From the NCBI RefSeq assembly GCF_900095825.1, contig NZ_LT608315.1:1662311-1726310 (forward strand): a DNA stretch of 64,000 nt, in the 5' to 3' direction. Below, one piece after another: positions 32,910 through 42,230 of the stretch (position 1 is its first letter; each line of letters opens with the position of its first letter). The translations under genes were made by a program, and so were the position numbers. The stretch comes from Acidaminococcus massiliensis (lineage in GTDB: Bacteria > Bacillota > Negativicutes > Acidaminococcales > Acidaminococcaceae). The notes below the pieces were generated by a model. That model was not told where the DNA came from and made no database searches. It saw nothing but the letters and a program-made list of their open reading frames with translations.

Positions 32910-34985
32910 GTGACAAACAAACTGGTCATTGTGGAATCCCCTACGAAAGCCAAAACCATTGAAAAGTTCCTGGGTAAAACCTTTACAGTCCGCGCCTCCA
33001 TGGGGCATCTGCGGGACCTGCCCAAGAGCCAGTTCGGTGTCGACGTAGAGCATGATTTCACTCCCAAATACATCAACATCCGGGGCAAGGGCCCTTTGAT
33101 CAAGGAACTGAAGACCCTGGCCAAGAAAGCCGACAAAATCTATCTGGCAACGGACCCGGACCGGGAAGGGGAGGCCATCGCCTGGCACCTGAGCTATATC
33201 CTGGGAGTGGACCCGGCGGCACCTTGCCGGATTTCTTTCCACGAAATCACCCAGACGGCCATCAAGGGGGCTCTGAAAGATCCTCATTCCATCGATATGG
33301 ATAAAGTGGATGCCCAGCAGGCCCGCCGGATCTTGGACCGGATCGTAGGGTACCAGCTGAGCCCCCTGCTCTGGCGGAAGGTCCGGAAAGGCCTCAGCGC
33401 CGGCCGTGTCCAGAGTGTGGCGGTGAAGATCATCTGTGACCGGCAGAAAGCCATCGATGATTTCGAACCGGAGGAATACTGGACGGTTTCCGTAGTCCTG
33501 GCTCCTGGGAAGACCCCCAAGATCACGGCGGATGTGACCAAGAAAGACGGGAAGAAACTGGAGATCCATAACCAGGCAGAAGCCCAACAGGTCACAGAAG
33601 ATCTGAAAAAGGCCCATTACCAGGTCACGGACTGCTCCGTACGGGACCGGCTGCGGAAGCCGGCGCCCCCCTTCACCACCAGCAGCCTCCAGCAGGAAGC
33701 CAACAAGCGGCTGAATTTTTCCACCAAGAAAGTCATGATGCTGGCCCAGCAGCTGTATGAAGGGGTCACCCTGGGCCGGAAGGGCTCCATCGGCCTCATC
33801 ACCTACATGCGTACGGACTCGGTCCATCTGGCCGAGGCTGCCGTGGCAGAGATCCGGGGCTATGTCGGAGAAAATTATGGGGATGCCTACCTGCCCAAGA
33901 AGCCCAATGTATACAGCAGCCGGAAAAATGCCCAGGAAGCCCATGAAGCCATCCGTCCCACCAGTGTGGAACGGACCCCGGAAGAGATGAGCAAATATCT
34001 GGACCGGGATCAGCTGCGGCTCTATACCTTGATCTGGAAGCGGACCGTGGCCAGCCAGATGGCCAGCAGCGTCAGCACCCTGACCACCCTCACCATCAGC
34101 GGGGACAAGTACGAACTGAAAGCCACCGGTTCGGTGGTGAAGTTCGATGGATTCTTGAAACTGGCGGACCGGAAAGATGAAGAAAAGGACAAGAAAGTCC
34201 CGGCCCTGGAGAAGGGGACGGCCCTGGATCTGATCCGGCTCAACGAAGCGGTACAGCATTTCACAGAACCCCCAGCCAACTTCACAGAAGCCACTTTGGT
34301 CAAAGAACTGGAAGAAAAAGGCATCGGCCGGCCCAGCACCTATTCTCCCATCATCCAGACCATCCTGGCCAGAGGGTATGTGGCCAAGGAAGGGAAGAAA
34401 CTCCTGCCCACGGAGCTGGGGAAACTGACCATCGACATGCTGACCCAGTATTTCTCTCCCTTCATCGATGTGCCCTTCAGTGCCCATATGGAAAACGAAC
34501 TGGATGCCATCAGTGAACACAAGACCGATAAAGAGACGGTGCTCCGGGAATTCTACGGGCCTTTCGAGAAAGCCCTGAAAGTGGCGGACGAAAACATCCC
34601 CGTGGTGGAACAGCCGGTAATCGTCAGCGATGTGAAATGCGAGAAATGCGGCCGTTTCATGGTGGTGAAGGAAGGGCGCCACGGCAAATTCCTGGCCTGC
34701 CCTGGGTTCCCGGAATGCCGGAATACCAAACCCATCTTGGTAAAGGTGGGGGTGAAGTGCCCCCAGTGCGGCGGAGACCTGATTGAACGGCACAGCAAGA
34801 CGGGACGCCTGTTCTACGGCTGTTCCAATTACCCCACCTGCCGGTTCACGTCCTGGGACAAGCCTACTACAGAAACCTGCCCCCAGTGCGGCAGCATGAT
34901 GGTGGAACACCGGGAGCGGAACGGGAAGACCGTGCTCCACTGCAGCAACGAGAAATGTCCCAATGCTTCTTTGAAGAAAAAATAG
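32910..34985 (+). CDS. topA: DNA topoisomerase I
   Basis: A 691-residue type IA topoisomerase. The TOPRIM domain begins [18 protein letters not shown] and carries [15 protein letters not shown]. The active-site Tyr is residue 299 in LITYMRTDS. Three C-terminal zinc fingers follow, each with four Cys (CEKCGRF...CPGFPEC, CPQCGGD...CSNYPTC, CPQCGSM...CSNEKC). It relaxes negative supercoils. The GTG start has AGGAGGAG seven bases upstream and lies 13 bases after dprA. The gene order dprA-topA-trmFO is conserved in Firmicutes. Confidence 0.97.
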   Translation: MTNKLVIVESPTKAKTIEKFLGKTFTVRASMGHLRDLPKSQFGVDVEHDFTPKYINIRGKGPLIKELKTLAKKADKIYLATDPDREGEAIAWHLSYILGVDPAAPCRISFHEITQTAIKGALKDPHSIDMDKVDAQQARRILDRIVGYQLSPLLWRKVRKGLSAGRVQSVAVKIICDRQKAIDDFEPEEYWTVSVVLAPGKTPKITADVTKKDGKKLEIHNQAEAQQVTEDLKKAHYQVTDCSVRDRLRKPAPPFTTSSLQQEANKRLNFSTKKVMMLAQQLYEGVTLGRKGSIGLITYMRTDSVHLAEAAVAEIRGYVGENYGDAYLPKKPNVYSSRKNAQEAHEAIRPTSVERTPEEMSKYLDRDQLRLYTLIWKRTVASQMASSVSTLTTLTISGDKYELKATGSVVKFDGFLKLADRKDEEKDKKVPALEKGTALDLIRLNEAVQHFTEPPANFTEATLVKELEEKGIGRPSTYSPIIQTILARGYVAKEGKKLLPTELGKLTIDMLTQYFSPFIDVPFSAHMENELDAISEHKTDKETVLREFYGPFEKALKVADENIPVVEQPVIVSDVKCEKCGRFMVVKEGRHGKFLACPGFPECRNTKPILVKVGVKCPQCGGDLIERHSKTGRLFYGCSNYPTCRFTSWDKPTTETCPQCGSMMVEHRERNGKTVLHCSNEKCPNASLKKK

Positions 34986-34998
34986 AAAGGAAATTTCC

Positions 34999-36315
34999 AT
35001 GGCTATCCATATCATCGGGGCGGGGCTGGCCGGCTGCGAGGCAGCCTGGCAGCTGACCCGGCGGGGGATCCCGGTGATCCTCCACGAGATGCGTCCGGGG
35101 AAAAGCGACCCGGCCCATCACACCCCCTATTACAGCGAACTGGTCTGCAGCAACTCTCTGCGGGCCAACAATATCGAAAATGCCGTCGGTCTCCTGAAAG
35201 AAGAGATGCGTCGGCTGGATTCCCTCATCATCGCAGCTGCCGATGCCCATCAGGTGCCGGCGGGAGGCGCCCTGGCCGTGGACCGGGAAGGGTTCGCCCA
35301 GGCAGTGACCCGGGCCATCCGGGAAAATCCCCTGATCACCGTGGTGGAAGAGGAAGTCACCGACTACAGCCGGTTCACGCCGGAAGACTATGTGATCACC
35401 GCCTCCGGTCCCCTGACCAGCGGTGCCTTGGCAGAAGCCATCCAGCAGCTGGTCCAGAAGGATTACTTCCATTTCTTCGATGCGGCCGCTCCCATCGTCA
35501 CCCTGGAATCCCTGGACCAGGAGAAGGTGTATAAGGCATCCCGGTATGACAAAGGGGAAGCAGCCTATTACAACTGCCCCTTTACCCGGGAGGAATACCT
35601 CCGGTTCTGGAACGAGCTCTGCCAGGCGGAAACTGCACCGGTGAAAGATTTCGAACATAATGTGTTTGAAGCTTGCATGCCCATCGAGGAAATGGCCCTG
35701 CGGGGAGAGGATACCATGCGGTTCGGTCCTCTGAAACCGGTGGGGCTGCCCGATCCCCGGACCGGGGAGGATCCCTATGCGGTGGTCCAGCTGCGCCAGG
35801 ACAACGGCGCCGGGACCTTATACAACATTGTGGGGTTCCAGACCCATCTGAAGTGGCCGGAACAGAAGCGGGTGTTCCGTCTGATCCCTGGTTTGGAAAA
35901 TGCGGAGTTCGTCCGCTATGGGGTGATGCATAAAAATTCCTACCTGAACAGCCCCCTGCTGCTGGCCCCGGACTATTCCCTCCGGGAGCGTCCCCATTTT
36001 TATTTCGCCGGCCAGATGACTGGGGTGGAAGGGTATGTGGAAAGTGCCGCCTCTGGGCTGGCCGCAGGCATCTATGCGGCCCGGGCCATGGCAGGGAACC
36101 CGCGGGTGCTCTTCCCCCGGGAAACGGCCATAGGGGCTTTGAGCTGCTATATCAGCAATCCGGAGGTGAAGCATTTCCAGCCCATGAACATCAATTTCGG
36201 GTTGATCGCACCTTGGGACGGTCCCAGGATTCGGGGCAAAAAAGAAAAAAATGCGGCCATTGCAGCCCGAAGTCTAAACTTTCTTGAAAGTGTAAAAAAT
36301 GACTTGCATGATTAG
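34999..36315 (+). CDS. trmFO: tRNA (uracil-54-C5)-methyltransferase, folate-dependent (TrmFO)
   Basis: A 438-residue flavoprotein. It begins [21 protein letters not shown] (FAD dinucleotide fold) and contains the family motifs [45 protein letters not shown] and [17 protein letters not shown]. It makes ribothymidine at position 54 of tRNA using methylenetetrahydrofolate and FAD, the route typical of Gram-positive-type bacteria. The length is normal. It follows topA by 13 bases with AAAGGAAA upstream. Confidence 0.96.
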   Translation: MAIHIIGAGLAGCEAAWQLTRRGIPVILHEMRPGKSDPAHHTPYYSELVCSNSLRANNIENAVGLLKEEMRRLDSLIIAAADAHQVPAGGALAVDREGFAQAVTRAIRENPLITVVEEEVTDYSRFTPEDYVITASGPLTSGALAEAIQQLVQKDYFHFFDAAAPIVTLESLDQEKVYKASRYDKGEAAYYNCPFTREEYLRFWNELCQAETAPVKDFEHNVFEACMPIEEMALRGEDTMRFGPLKPVGLPDPRTGEDPYAVVQLRQDNGAGTLYNIVGFQTHLKWPEQKRVFRLIPGLENAEFVRYGVMHKNSYLNSPLLLAPDYSLRERPHFYFAGQMTGVEGYVESAASGLAAGIYAARAMAGNPRVLFPRETAIGALSCYISNPEVKHFQPMNINFGLIAPWDGPRIRGKKEKNAAIAARSLNFLESVKNDLHD

Positions 36316-36332
36316 TCTGAATATGGTAGTAT
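36304..36332 (+). promoter_or_regulatory. Promoter of xerC-codY
   Basis: TTGCAT at 36304-36309 and TAGTAT at 36327-36332 with 17-base spacing; the -10 is extended (TGG). The -35 lies inside the last codons of trmFO, so xerC and codY have their own promoter within the cluster. Confidence 0.65.
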
Positions 36333-36333
36333 G

Positions 36334-36348
36334 AATTGTCGGGAATTC
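36334..36348. promoter_or_regulatory. Palindrome downstream of the xerC-codY -10 (possible operator)
   Basis: GAATT-N6-AATTC (dyad from 36333) starts directly after the -10. As AATTGTCGGGAATTC it matches the known CodY box AATTTTCWGAAAATT at 10 of 15 positions. This is a weak match, but the position suits a repressor site and the operon encodes CodY. Autoregulation is an inference only. Confidence 0.3.
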
Positions 36349-36377
36349 AATACAATTCGTACAATTTGAGGTGTGCC

Positions 36378-37313
36378 ATGGAACGGAAGAGAAACATGGA
36401 ACCGAAATTGAACAATGGACAGCTGGTGGAGGCTTTTGCTTCTTATCTGGAAGTGGAAAAAGATGATTCACCCTTGACCATTGCCAATTATGAGGCGGAT
36501 ATCCGGCATTTCACGGACTTTATGGCAACCCGGTCCGAAGATGCCAGCTGGCCTGCCATCACGGTCCTGGATATCCGTTCCTACCTGGCACTGATGCATG
36601 ATGCGAAACTTGCGCGGCGGACCATCGCCCGGCGGATTTCTTCGCTCCGTTCCTTCTACCGATATCTGCGCCGGGAGGGGATCGTCCGGACCAATCCGTT
36701 TGCCAAGGTACGGACCCCGAAACTGGAAAAGAAGCTGCCTGTATTTTTGGAAGAGTTCGAAATCAATCTGCTGCTGCGGATGCCGGATGTGCAAACCATC
36801 CTGGGCCGCCGGGACAGGGCGATCCTGGAATTCCTCTATTCCACAGGCTGCCGGGTTTCAGAACTGGTGGGACTTACTATGACCCGCGTGGATCTGGGCA
36901 ATCGGTATGCGGTACTCATGGGGAAAGGCCATAAGGAACGGCTGGTGCCTTTGGGCCATCCCTGCGTCCGGGCCCTGGAAGCCTATCTCACCGGGAGCCG
37001 GGGCGTAGTGATGCGGAAGTACCATGTGCCGCCTCATGCCTTTGTGTTCGTGAACAGCCGGGGGACTCCCCTGAGTGCACGGAGTGTACGGAGAATCCTG
37101 GATAAATATGTGGAAATGACGGCCATGCAGAAGCATGTGAGCCCCCATACCATCCGGCATACCTTTGCCACCCATCTGCTGGATCATGGGGCGGATCTGC
37201 GGGCTGTACAAGAACTATTGGGACATGTGAGTTTATCCACGACACAGATTTACACTCATGTGACGGCGGAACGTCTCACTGCCGTCTATGAGAAACATCA
37301 TCCAAGGGCCTAG
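36378..37313 (+). CDS. xerC: Tyrosine recombinase XerC
   Basis: A 311-residue tyrosine recombinase. The N-terminal SAM-like core-binding domain spans about residues 10-100. The catalytic domain has the first Arg in STGCRVSELVGL, the Lys in GKGHKERLVPLG, HTIRHTFATHLLDHGADLRAVQELLGH (HxxR...H), and the nucleophilic Tyr in TTQIYTHV. Xer enzymes resolve chromosome dimers at dif. The position before codY matches B. subtilis codV, supporting XerC over a phage integrase. The ATG at 36378 has TTTGAGGTG five bases upstream; an ATG at 36396 is also possible. Confidence 0.94.
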   Translation: MERKRNMEPKLNNGQLVEAFASYLEVEKDDSPLTIANYEADIRHFTDFMATRSEDASWPAITVLDIRSYLALMHDAKLARRTIARRISSLRSFYRYLRREGIVRTNPFAKVRTPKLEKKLPVFLEEFEINLLLRMPDVQTILGRRDRAILEFLYSTGCRVSELVGLTMTRVDLGNRYAVLMGKGHKERLVPLGHPCVRALEAYLTGSRGVVMRKYHVPPHAFVFVNSRGTPLSARSVRRILDKYVEMTAMQKHVSPHTIRHTFATHLLDHGADLRAVQELLGHVSLSTTQIYTHVTAERLTAVYEKHHPRA

Positions 37314-37325
37314 GGAGGGACTTTT

Positions 37326-38102
37326 ATGTTAGCTTTATTGGAAAAAACGCGTATGATCAACAAACTGCTGCAGAACACGGAAACGGTCAGCTACAAAAAA
37401 ATGGCTGAAGTACTGAAAGACGTGATCAAGGCGAACATCTACATCGTATCCTGCGATGGGGAACTGCTGGGGTATTCCATCCTGGACGGTTTCGAATGTG
37501 AGCTGATGATCAAAAAAGTGCTGGATGTGGGCCGTTTCCCTGCTGAATATGTGAAATGGCTGGAAGGGATCCGGGAGACTTCTTCCAACTACCGCCTGGT
37601 GAAGAACATGTGCGCTTTCAGCGAAGGCACCAAATGTCTCTTTGAAAGCAAATATACTACGGTTGTGCCCATTTTCGGGAATGGCGTCCGTCTGGGGACC
37701 CTGATCCTGGGTAAATTCAAGAAGGAATTCGTGGATTCCGACCTGCTGCTGTCCGAATATGCTGCAACGGTCATCGGGATGCAGCTGCTCCATGACAAAG
37801 CCATGCACATCGAGGAAGCCAGCCGGAAGAAAGCCATGGTCCAGATTGCTTTCTCCAATTTGAGCTACAGCGAACTGGAAGCCATTTCTGAGATCCTCAA
37901 GGCACTGCCTGGGGATGAAGGACTGCTGGTGGCCAGCAAGATTGCCGACCAGGCTGGGATCACCCGCAGCGTGATCGTCAACGCCCTGCGGAAATTCGAA
38001 AGTGCCGGGGTGCTGGAAACCGAATCCCTGGGGATGAAGGGGACCTATGTGCGGATCCTCAACGAATACCTGCGGGATGGGCTGAAGGAACACAAGAAAT
38101 AA
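37326..38102 (+). CDS. codY: GTP-sensing global repressor CodY
   Basis: A 258-residue protein with the GAF-like sensor domain (about residues 1-155) and C-terminal winged helix, where VASKIADQAGITRSVIVNAL and LRKFESAGVLETESLGMKGT are nearly family consensus. CodY binds branched-chain amino acids and GTP and represses nutrient-scavenging genes in rich conditions. In B. subtilis it lies in codV-clpQ-clpY-codY; here clpQ/clpY (hslVU) are absent and codY follows xerC by 12 bases. A terminator hairpin follows. Confidence 0.96.
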   Translation: MLALLEKTRMINKLLQNTETVSYKKMAEVLKDVIKANIYIVSCDGELLGYSILDGFECELMIKKVLDVGRFPAEYVKWLEGIRETSSNYRLVKNMCAFSEGTKCLFESKYTTVVPIFGNGVRLGTLILGKFKKEFVDSDLLLSEYAATVIGMQLLHDKAMHIEEASRKKAMVQIAFSNLSYSELEAISEILKALPGDEGLLVASKIADQAGITRSVIVNALRKFESAGVLETESLGMKGTYVRILNEYLRDGLKEHKK

Positions 38103-38118
38103 ACAAGGATTTTCCTGG

Positions 38119-38157
38119 AAAGGGCCGAACTGCCAGATGCAGTTTGACCCTTTTTCT
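38119..38157 (+). terminator. Terminator of codY
   Basis: AAAGGG...GAACTG pairs imperfectly with CAGTT...CCCTTT and is followed by TTCT. The -35 of the next promoter overlaps its right arm. Confidence 0.6.
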
Positions 38158-38172
38158 GCTTTATGGTAGTAT
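38145..38172 (+). promoter_or_regulatory. Promoter of the M50-scp-rluB housekeeping run
   Basis: TTGACC at 38145-38150, 16 bases, TAGTAT at 38167-38172 with TGG before it. It lies upstream of a hairpin and a heptad array that form the leader of the transcript. Confidence 0.6.
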
Positions 38173-38183
38173 GATAGGAATAT

Positions 38184-38209
38184 GGGGCTGTTGTCTGTGC
38201 AACAGCCCC
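38184..38209. repeat. GGGGCTGTTG hairpin in the leader
   Basis: A perfect 10-bp stem GGGGCTGTTG / CAACAGCCCC with loop TCTGTG. It lies downstream of the promoter and has no T tract, so it is more likely a leader structure or repeat than a terminator. Confidence 0.65.
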
Positions 38210-38237
38210 GTCAGCGGTCAGCTGTCAACGGTCAGCA
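38210..38237. repeat. Heptanucleotide array (unit GTCAGCG)
   Basis: Four units directly after the hairpin: GTCAGCG, GTCAGCT, GTCAACG, GTCAGCA. It lies 68 bases before the start codon at 38305. Confidence 0.7.
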
Positions 38238-38304
38238 GCCGAATGCGGCCAGCTGCGCTGGCTTTGACTTTAAGGAATCTACACTGAAGGAAAGGATTTT
38301 TTCC

Positions 38305-38931
38305 ATGCTCAATCTGGATGCGTCTCTGATCTACCGGATCCCGGCTCTCCTTTTTACCATCACGGTCCATGAATATGCCCATGGGGCCATGTCCTCCAGC
38401 CTGGGGGACCCTACCCCGGAAGCGGACGGCCGGCTGACTATGAACCCTCTGGCCCATCTGGATCTGATCGGGTCCCTGATGCTGCTTTTGGTGGGCTTCG
38501 GCTGGGCCAAACCGGTCCGGGTGGATCCTCGGTATTATCCCGATATGCGGAAAGGGATGCTGCAGGTGGCCTTTGCCGGACCGGGCAGCAACCTGTTCGT
38601 GACTTTTCTGGCCATGCTGCTCCAATTGGTCTTTGCCCGGTATTTCAATGCAGGGCGCGGGGTCCTGCTGTTTTTGAACTGGCTGATGCTCTACAATGTG
38701 TGGTTCGCCTTTTTCAATTTGCTCCCCATCCCGCCTATGGACGGCTACAATGTGCTCCGGACCCTGCTTCCCTATGATAAGGCAGCTGCCTACGAACGGC
38801 TGGTGGGGCCTTATGTCAACCTGATCCTCATCGTCCTGTGCTTCACCGGCGTCGTGAGCGTGGTGATCACGCCTCTTTCCACCCTGTATCTCCGGCTGTG
38901 CCGGGCAATCCTGTCCCTGGTGCTGTTCTAA
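38305..38931 (+). CDS. Site-2 protease family (M50) membrane metalloprotease
   Basis: A 208-residue membrane protein. The zinc motif HEYAHG lies in the first membrane helix (FTITVHEYAHGAMSSSLGD), and the third ligand is in NLLPIPPMDGYNVL, the M50B pattern. Members cleave substrates within the membrane, for example anti-sigma factors; the substrate here is unknown. The ATG at 38305 is taken because AAGGAAAGG lies just upstream and because the longer frame would translate through the heptad array. It leads into scpA 24 bases later, an order common in Firmicutes. Confidence 0.88.
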   Translation: MLNLDASLIYRIPALLFTITVHEYAHGAMSSSLGDPTPEADGRLTMNPLAHLDLIGSLMLLLVGFGWAKPVRVDPRYYPDMRKGMLQVAFAGPGSNLFVTFLAMLLQLVFARYFNAGRGVLLFLNWLMLYNVWFAFFNLLPIPPMDGYNVLRTLLPYDKAAAYERLVGPYVNLILIVLCFTGVVSVVITPLSTLYLRLCRAILSLVLF

Positions 38932-38955
38932 CGAAAGAGGGAAGAAGGCGGCAGC

Positions 38956-39684
38956 GTGTACCAAGTGAAACTGGCGGATTTCGAAGGGCCCCTGGACCTT
39001 CTGATCCATCTCATCGAAAAAGACAAAATCGATATCTATGATATCCCCATCGTATCTGTGACGGAGCAGTACATTGCCTACATCAATGCCATGCAGGAAT
39101 ACAGCCTGGAAGTGGCCAGCGAATTCCTGCTGATGGCAGCCATGCTGCTCCAGATCAAATCCCGGATGCTCCTGCCCAAAGATCCGGAAGAAGAGGGTGA
39201 GGAGGAAGCGGATCCCCGGCAGATGCTGGTTTCCATGCTGGTGGAATACCGGAAGACAAAAAAGCAGGCCCAGGCCCTGCGGGAATGCCTCCAGCGGGCC
39301 AGCCTCCAGGCGGCCCGGCCGCCCCTTCCCTTGGGGAAGGCTCTCCAGAAGGTGAAACGGTACGGACTGGCGGATCTGCTCCGGGCCTTGGCGGGGCTGC
39401 TGCCCCGGCACGAAGAGGAAGATGCGGTGATCCCCCGGCAGGAATTCCCGGTCCAGGAACGGATGGAGGCCATCCGCATGGCTTTGGAGAAAACCGGGAA
39501 AGGACTGGATTTCCGGCAGCTGCTGGGGGACCGGAAAAACCATAGTGAAATCATTTCTACTTTCCTGGCGGTGCTGGAACTGCTGCGCCTGAAGGAAATC
39601 GATTTGATCCAGGAGGAACCTTTTGGACCCATGGTCCTGGAGCCCCGGAAGGAGGGAACCTATGAAACTGAAGAAAACCGCTGA
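38956..39684 (+). CDS. scpA: Segregation and condensation protein ScpA
   Basis: A 242-residue kleisin. The N-terminus YQVKLADFEGPLDLLIHLIEKDKIDIYDIPI (in two parts) is the ScpA consensus, and the C-terminal winged-helix segment KNHSEIISTFLAVLELLRLKEI binds SMC. With ScpB and SMC it forms the bacterial condensin. The GTG start is preceded by GAAGAAGG. The 3' end overlaps scpB by 23 bases. Confidence 0.94.
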   Translation: MYQVKLADFEGPLDLLIHLIEKDKIDIYDIPIVSVTEQYIAYINAMQEYSLEVASEFLLMAAMLLQIKSRMLLPKDPEEEGEEEADPRQMLVSMLVEYRKTKKQAQALRECLQRASLQAARPPLPLGKALQKVKRYGLADLLRALAGLLPRHEEEDAVIPRQEFPVQERMEAIRMALEKTGKGLDFRQLLGDRKNHSEIISTFLAVLELLRLKEIDLIQEEPFGPMVLEPRKEGTYETEENR

Positions 39685-40210
39685 ATTGGAAGCCCTGCTC
39701 TTTGCCAGCGGCGACCCTCTGACCCTGGAACGAGCGGCCGGCGCCCTGCTTTGCACCACAGGGGAAGCGGCGGACCTCCTGGAACAGCTCCAGCAGGAGT
39801 ACCGGAAGGAAAACCGGGGCATCGAACTGCGGAAAGCAGCAGGCGGCTGGCAGCTAGTGACCAAAAAAGAAACAGCTGGACTGATCCGCCGTCTCCAGGA
39901 AAAACAAGAGGTCAAGCTCTCCAACGCGGCTATGGAAACCCTGGCCATCGTGGCTTTCCGGCAGCCGGTGACCAAAAGCGAAATGGAAGCCATCCGGGGC
40001 GTGAAAGTGGACGGAGTCCTGGGGAATCTGGTAGAACTGGGACTGATCGCTGAAGTAGGACGGAAGGAAGCCCTGGGGCGCCCGATCCTCTACGGGACCA
40101 CGGAAATCTTCCTCCGGACTTTCGGCCTGGATTCCCTGGAGGATCTGCCCCAGCTTCCGGAAGAAGTCCTGGACGGCAGGGGAGAAGACCCAGAACCCTT
40201 ATTCGACTGA
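39662..40210 (+). CDS. scpB: Segregation and condensation protein ScpB
   Basis: A 182-residue protein with two winged-helix domains. LEALLFASGDPLTLERAAGAL and LSNAAMETLAIVAFRQPVTKSEMEAIRGVKVD (in two parts) are family hallmarks, followed by GRPILYGTTEIFLRTFGLDSL. The ATG at 39662 is chosen because AAGGAGG lies eight bases upstream, within scpA. A dimer of ScpB clamps ScpA in the condensin complex. Confidence 0.94.
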   Translation: MKLKKTAELEALLFASGDPLTLERAAGALLCTTGEAADLLEQLQQEYRKENRGIELRKAAGGWQLVTKKETAGLIRRLQEKQEVKLSNAAMETLAIVAFRQPVTKSEMEAIRGVKVDGVLGNLVELGLIAEVGRKEALGRPILYGTTEIFLRTFGLDSLEDLPQLPEEVLDGRGEDPEPLFD

Positions 40211-40234
40211 CAGAAAGGAATCATAAAAAACAGT

Positions 40235-40966
40235 ATGGAACAAGTGAAAGAACGGCTGCAGAAAGTCATGGCAGCGGCCGGTGTGGCATCACGCCGGGAA
40301 TGTGAAAAGATCATCCTGGCCGGAAGGGTCCAGGTGAACGGCGCAGCGGTGACGGAACTGGGGACCCGGGTGGGCCCAAGAGACCGGGTGATGGTGGATG
40401 GGAAACCTCTCCATCGGAAAACCCTCCGGAAAACTTATCTATTGTACAAGCCCCGGGGTGTGGTGACCACTATGAAGGATCCCCAGGGACGGAGGACGGT
40501 GGCGGATCTCATGGCGGGTCTCCGCCAGCGGCTGTATCCTGTGGGACGGCTGGATTACCAGACAGAAGGGCTGCTGCTCATGACCAACGACGGGGAACTG
40601 GCTCAGCACTTGACCCATCCCAGCCACCATGTGGACAAAACCTATGAGGTGGAAGTCAAGGGCCGGGTCCCGGAGGAAAAACTGGATGTGCTGCGGCTGG
40701 GGGTGCCCCTGGAAGACGGACTCACCTCTCCGGCGGTGGTCTATGTGAAGAAATGGGATCCGGAACGGAACCTGACCCGGTTTACGGTGACCATCCATGA
40801 GGGGCGGAACCGGCAGGTCCGCCGGATGTGCGATTTCATCGGCTTCCCGGTGAAATCCCTGAAGCGGATCCAGGTGGGGTCCCTGACCCTGGAGGGGATG
40901 AAAAAAGGAGAATTCCGGGAACTGACCCCGGAAGAGATCGCTTCTCTGGAAGCGCAGGTGGAATGA
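40235..40966 (+). CDS. rluB: 23S rRNA pseudouridine synthase RluB-like
   Basis: A 243-residue RsuA/RluB-family enzyme. An N-terminal S4 domain (RLQKVMAAAGVASRRECEKII) is followed by the catalytic domain with the Asp in PVGRLDYQTEGLLLMTNDGELA and the C-terminal HEGRNRQVRRMCDFIGFPV. It isomerises a uridine in rRNA to pseudouridine. The location after scpB is typical for RluB in Firmicutes. Confidence 0.92.
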   Translation: MEQVKERLQKVMAAAGVASRRECEKIILAGRVQVNGAAVTELGTRVGPRDRVMVDGKPLHRKTLRKTYLLYKPRGVVTTMKDPQGRRTVADLMAGLRQRLYPVGRLDYQTEGLLLMTNDGELAQHLTHPSHHVDKTYEVEVKGRVPEEKLDVLRLGVPLEDGLTSPAVVYVKKWDPERNLTRFTVTIHEGRNRQVRRMCDFIGFPVKSLKRIQVGSLTLEGMKKGEFRELTPEEIASLEAQVE

Positions 40967-40967
40967 A

Positions 40968-42230
40968 ATGAAGCGTGTAGTGATTGTGGGAGCCGGAGCC
41001 GCCGGCTTCCTGGCGGCCATCGGAGCAGCCGGGAACGGGGCTCAGGTGACCCTCCTGGAAAAAATGGCCATGCCTGGACGAAAACTGATGATCACCGGCA
41101 AAGGCCGCTGCAACATCACCAATGCCTGTGCCATGGAAGACATGATCCCCATGCTGCCGGGCAACGGAAAATTTTTATTTGGGGCTTTCCATTCTTTCAC
41201 CAATCGGGATATAATGGAATTGTTGGAACGGCACGGACTCTCGGTGAAAGTGGAACGGGGCGGCCGTGTGTTCCCCCAGAGCGACCGGGCCTTGGACGTA
41301 GTGGAGACTTTGGAAAAGATCCTCCGGGAGCTGGGGGTCCGGCTCCTTCTGGAAAAACGGGTCCGGCGGCTGGAAATGGCCCAGGGCAGGATCACGGCAG
41401 TGATCACTGGGGACGGGGGACGCTATCCGGCAGATGCGGTGATCCTCACCACCGGGGGCGCTTCCTATCCCCGCACCGGTTCCACTGGGGACGGCTATGC
41501 CCTGGCCCAGGAAGCTGGCCACACCATCATTCCCCCCAAACCAGCCTTGGTGCCCCTGGAAAGCGATGATGAGGAGATCCGCTCCCTCCAGGGCCTGAGC
41601 CTCCGGAACGTGCGAGGGACCCTGCTCCAAGGAGAACGGGTCCTGGGACAGGAATTCGGAGAAATGCTCTTTACCCATTTCGGTGTCAGCGGTCCCATTA
41701 TCCTGACCCTTTCCCGGGCGGCTTCGGCAGCCTGGCAGAAAGATCCCCAGGCGGTGCTGGATCTTTTCATCGACTTGAAGCCGGCCCTGACGCCGGAACA
41801 GCTGGATGCCCGGGTGCAGCGGGATTTTGCCAAATACAGCCGGAAGCAGCTGAAAAGCGGCCTCCACGACCTGCTGCCCCAGAGCCTGATCCCGGTGATC
41901 ATCGACGCTGCCTGCCTGAAGCCGGAGCAGGAAGTGAACCAGATTACCCGGAAGGAACGCCAGCGCCTGGTCCGGACCCTGAAAGCTTTTACGGTCCCTC
42001 TCACTGGGACCCGCCCCCTGGCAGAAGCCATTGTGACGGCCGGGGGCGTCAGCACCAAAGAAATCAACCCTTCTACCTTTGCTTCCAAAATAGTGCCCAA
42101 CCTGTACTTTGCGGGAGAAATCATGGATGTGGATGGATATACCGGCGGCTACAACCTCCAGGCAGCCTTTTCATCGGGCTTCGTGGCAGGGACCCATGCC
42201 GCCTTGGACGGAAAAGAGGAATCTGTGTGA
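40968..42230 (+). CDS. HI0933/YhiN/BaiN-family FAD-dependent oxidoreductase
   Basis: A 420-residue flavoprotein. It has a dinucleotide-binding start VVIVGAGAAGFLAAIGAAGNGAQVTLLEK (in two parts), then PGRKLMITGKGRCNITNA, VILTTGGASYPRTGSTGDGYALAQEAGH (in two parts), FTHFGVSGP and GGVSTKEINPSTFASK. The C-terminal GEIMDVDGYTGGYNLQAAFSSG closes the FAD site. Homologues are annotated as aminoacetone oxidase-like or bile-acid reductases, but the physiological substrate of the family is mostly unknown. It starts two bases after rluB and overlaps cmk by four bases. Confidence 0.9.
   Translation: MKRVVIVGAGAAGFLAAIGAAGNGAQVTLLEKMAMPGRKLMITGKGRCNITNACAMEDMIPMLPGNGKFLFGAFHSFTNRDIMELLERHGLSVKVERGGRVFPQSDRALDVVETLEKILRELGVRLLLEKRVRRLEMAQGRITAVITGDGGRYPADAVILTTGGASYPRTGSTGDGYALAQEAGHTIIPPKPALVPLESDDEEIRSLQGLSLRNVRGTLLQGERVLGQEFGEMLFTHFGVSGPIILTLSRAASAAWQKDPQAVLDLFIDLKPALTPEQLDARVQRDFAKYSRKQLKSGLHDLLPQSLIPVIIDAACLKPEQEVNQITRKERQRLVRTLKAFTVPLTGTRPLAEAIVTAGGVSTKEINPSTFASKIVPNLYFAGEIMDVDGYTGGYNLQAAFSSGFVAGTHAALDGKEESV

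Noticed and set aside
31740-35015. Very long open frame (1091 codons) on the minus strand opposite dprA and topA
   Set aside because: It is a shadow of two certain genes in GC-rich DNA, has no ribosome binding site, and its translation is low-complexity and unlike any protein family.
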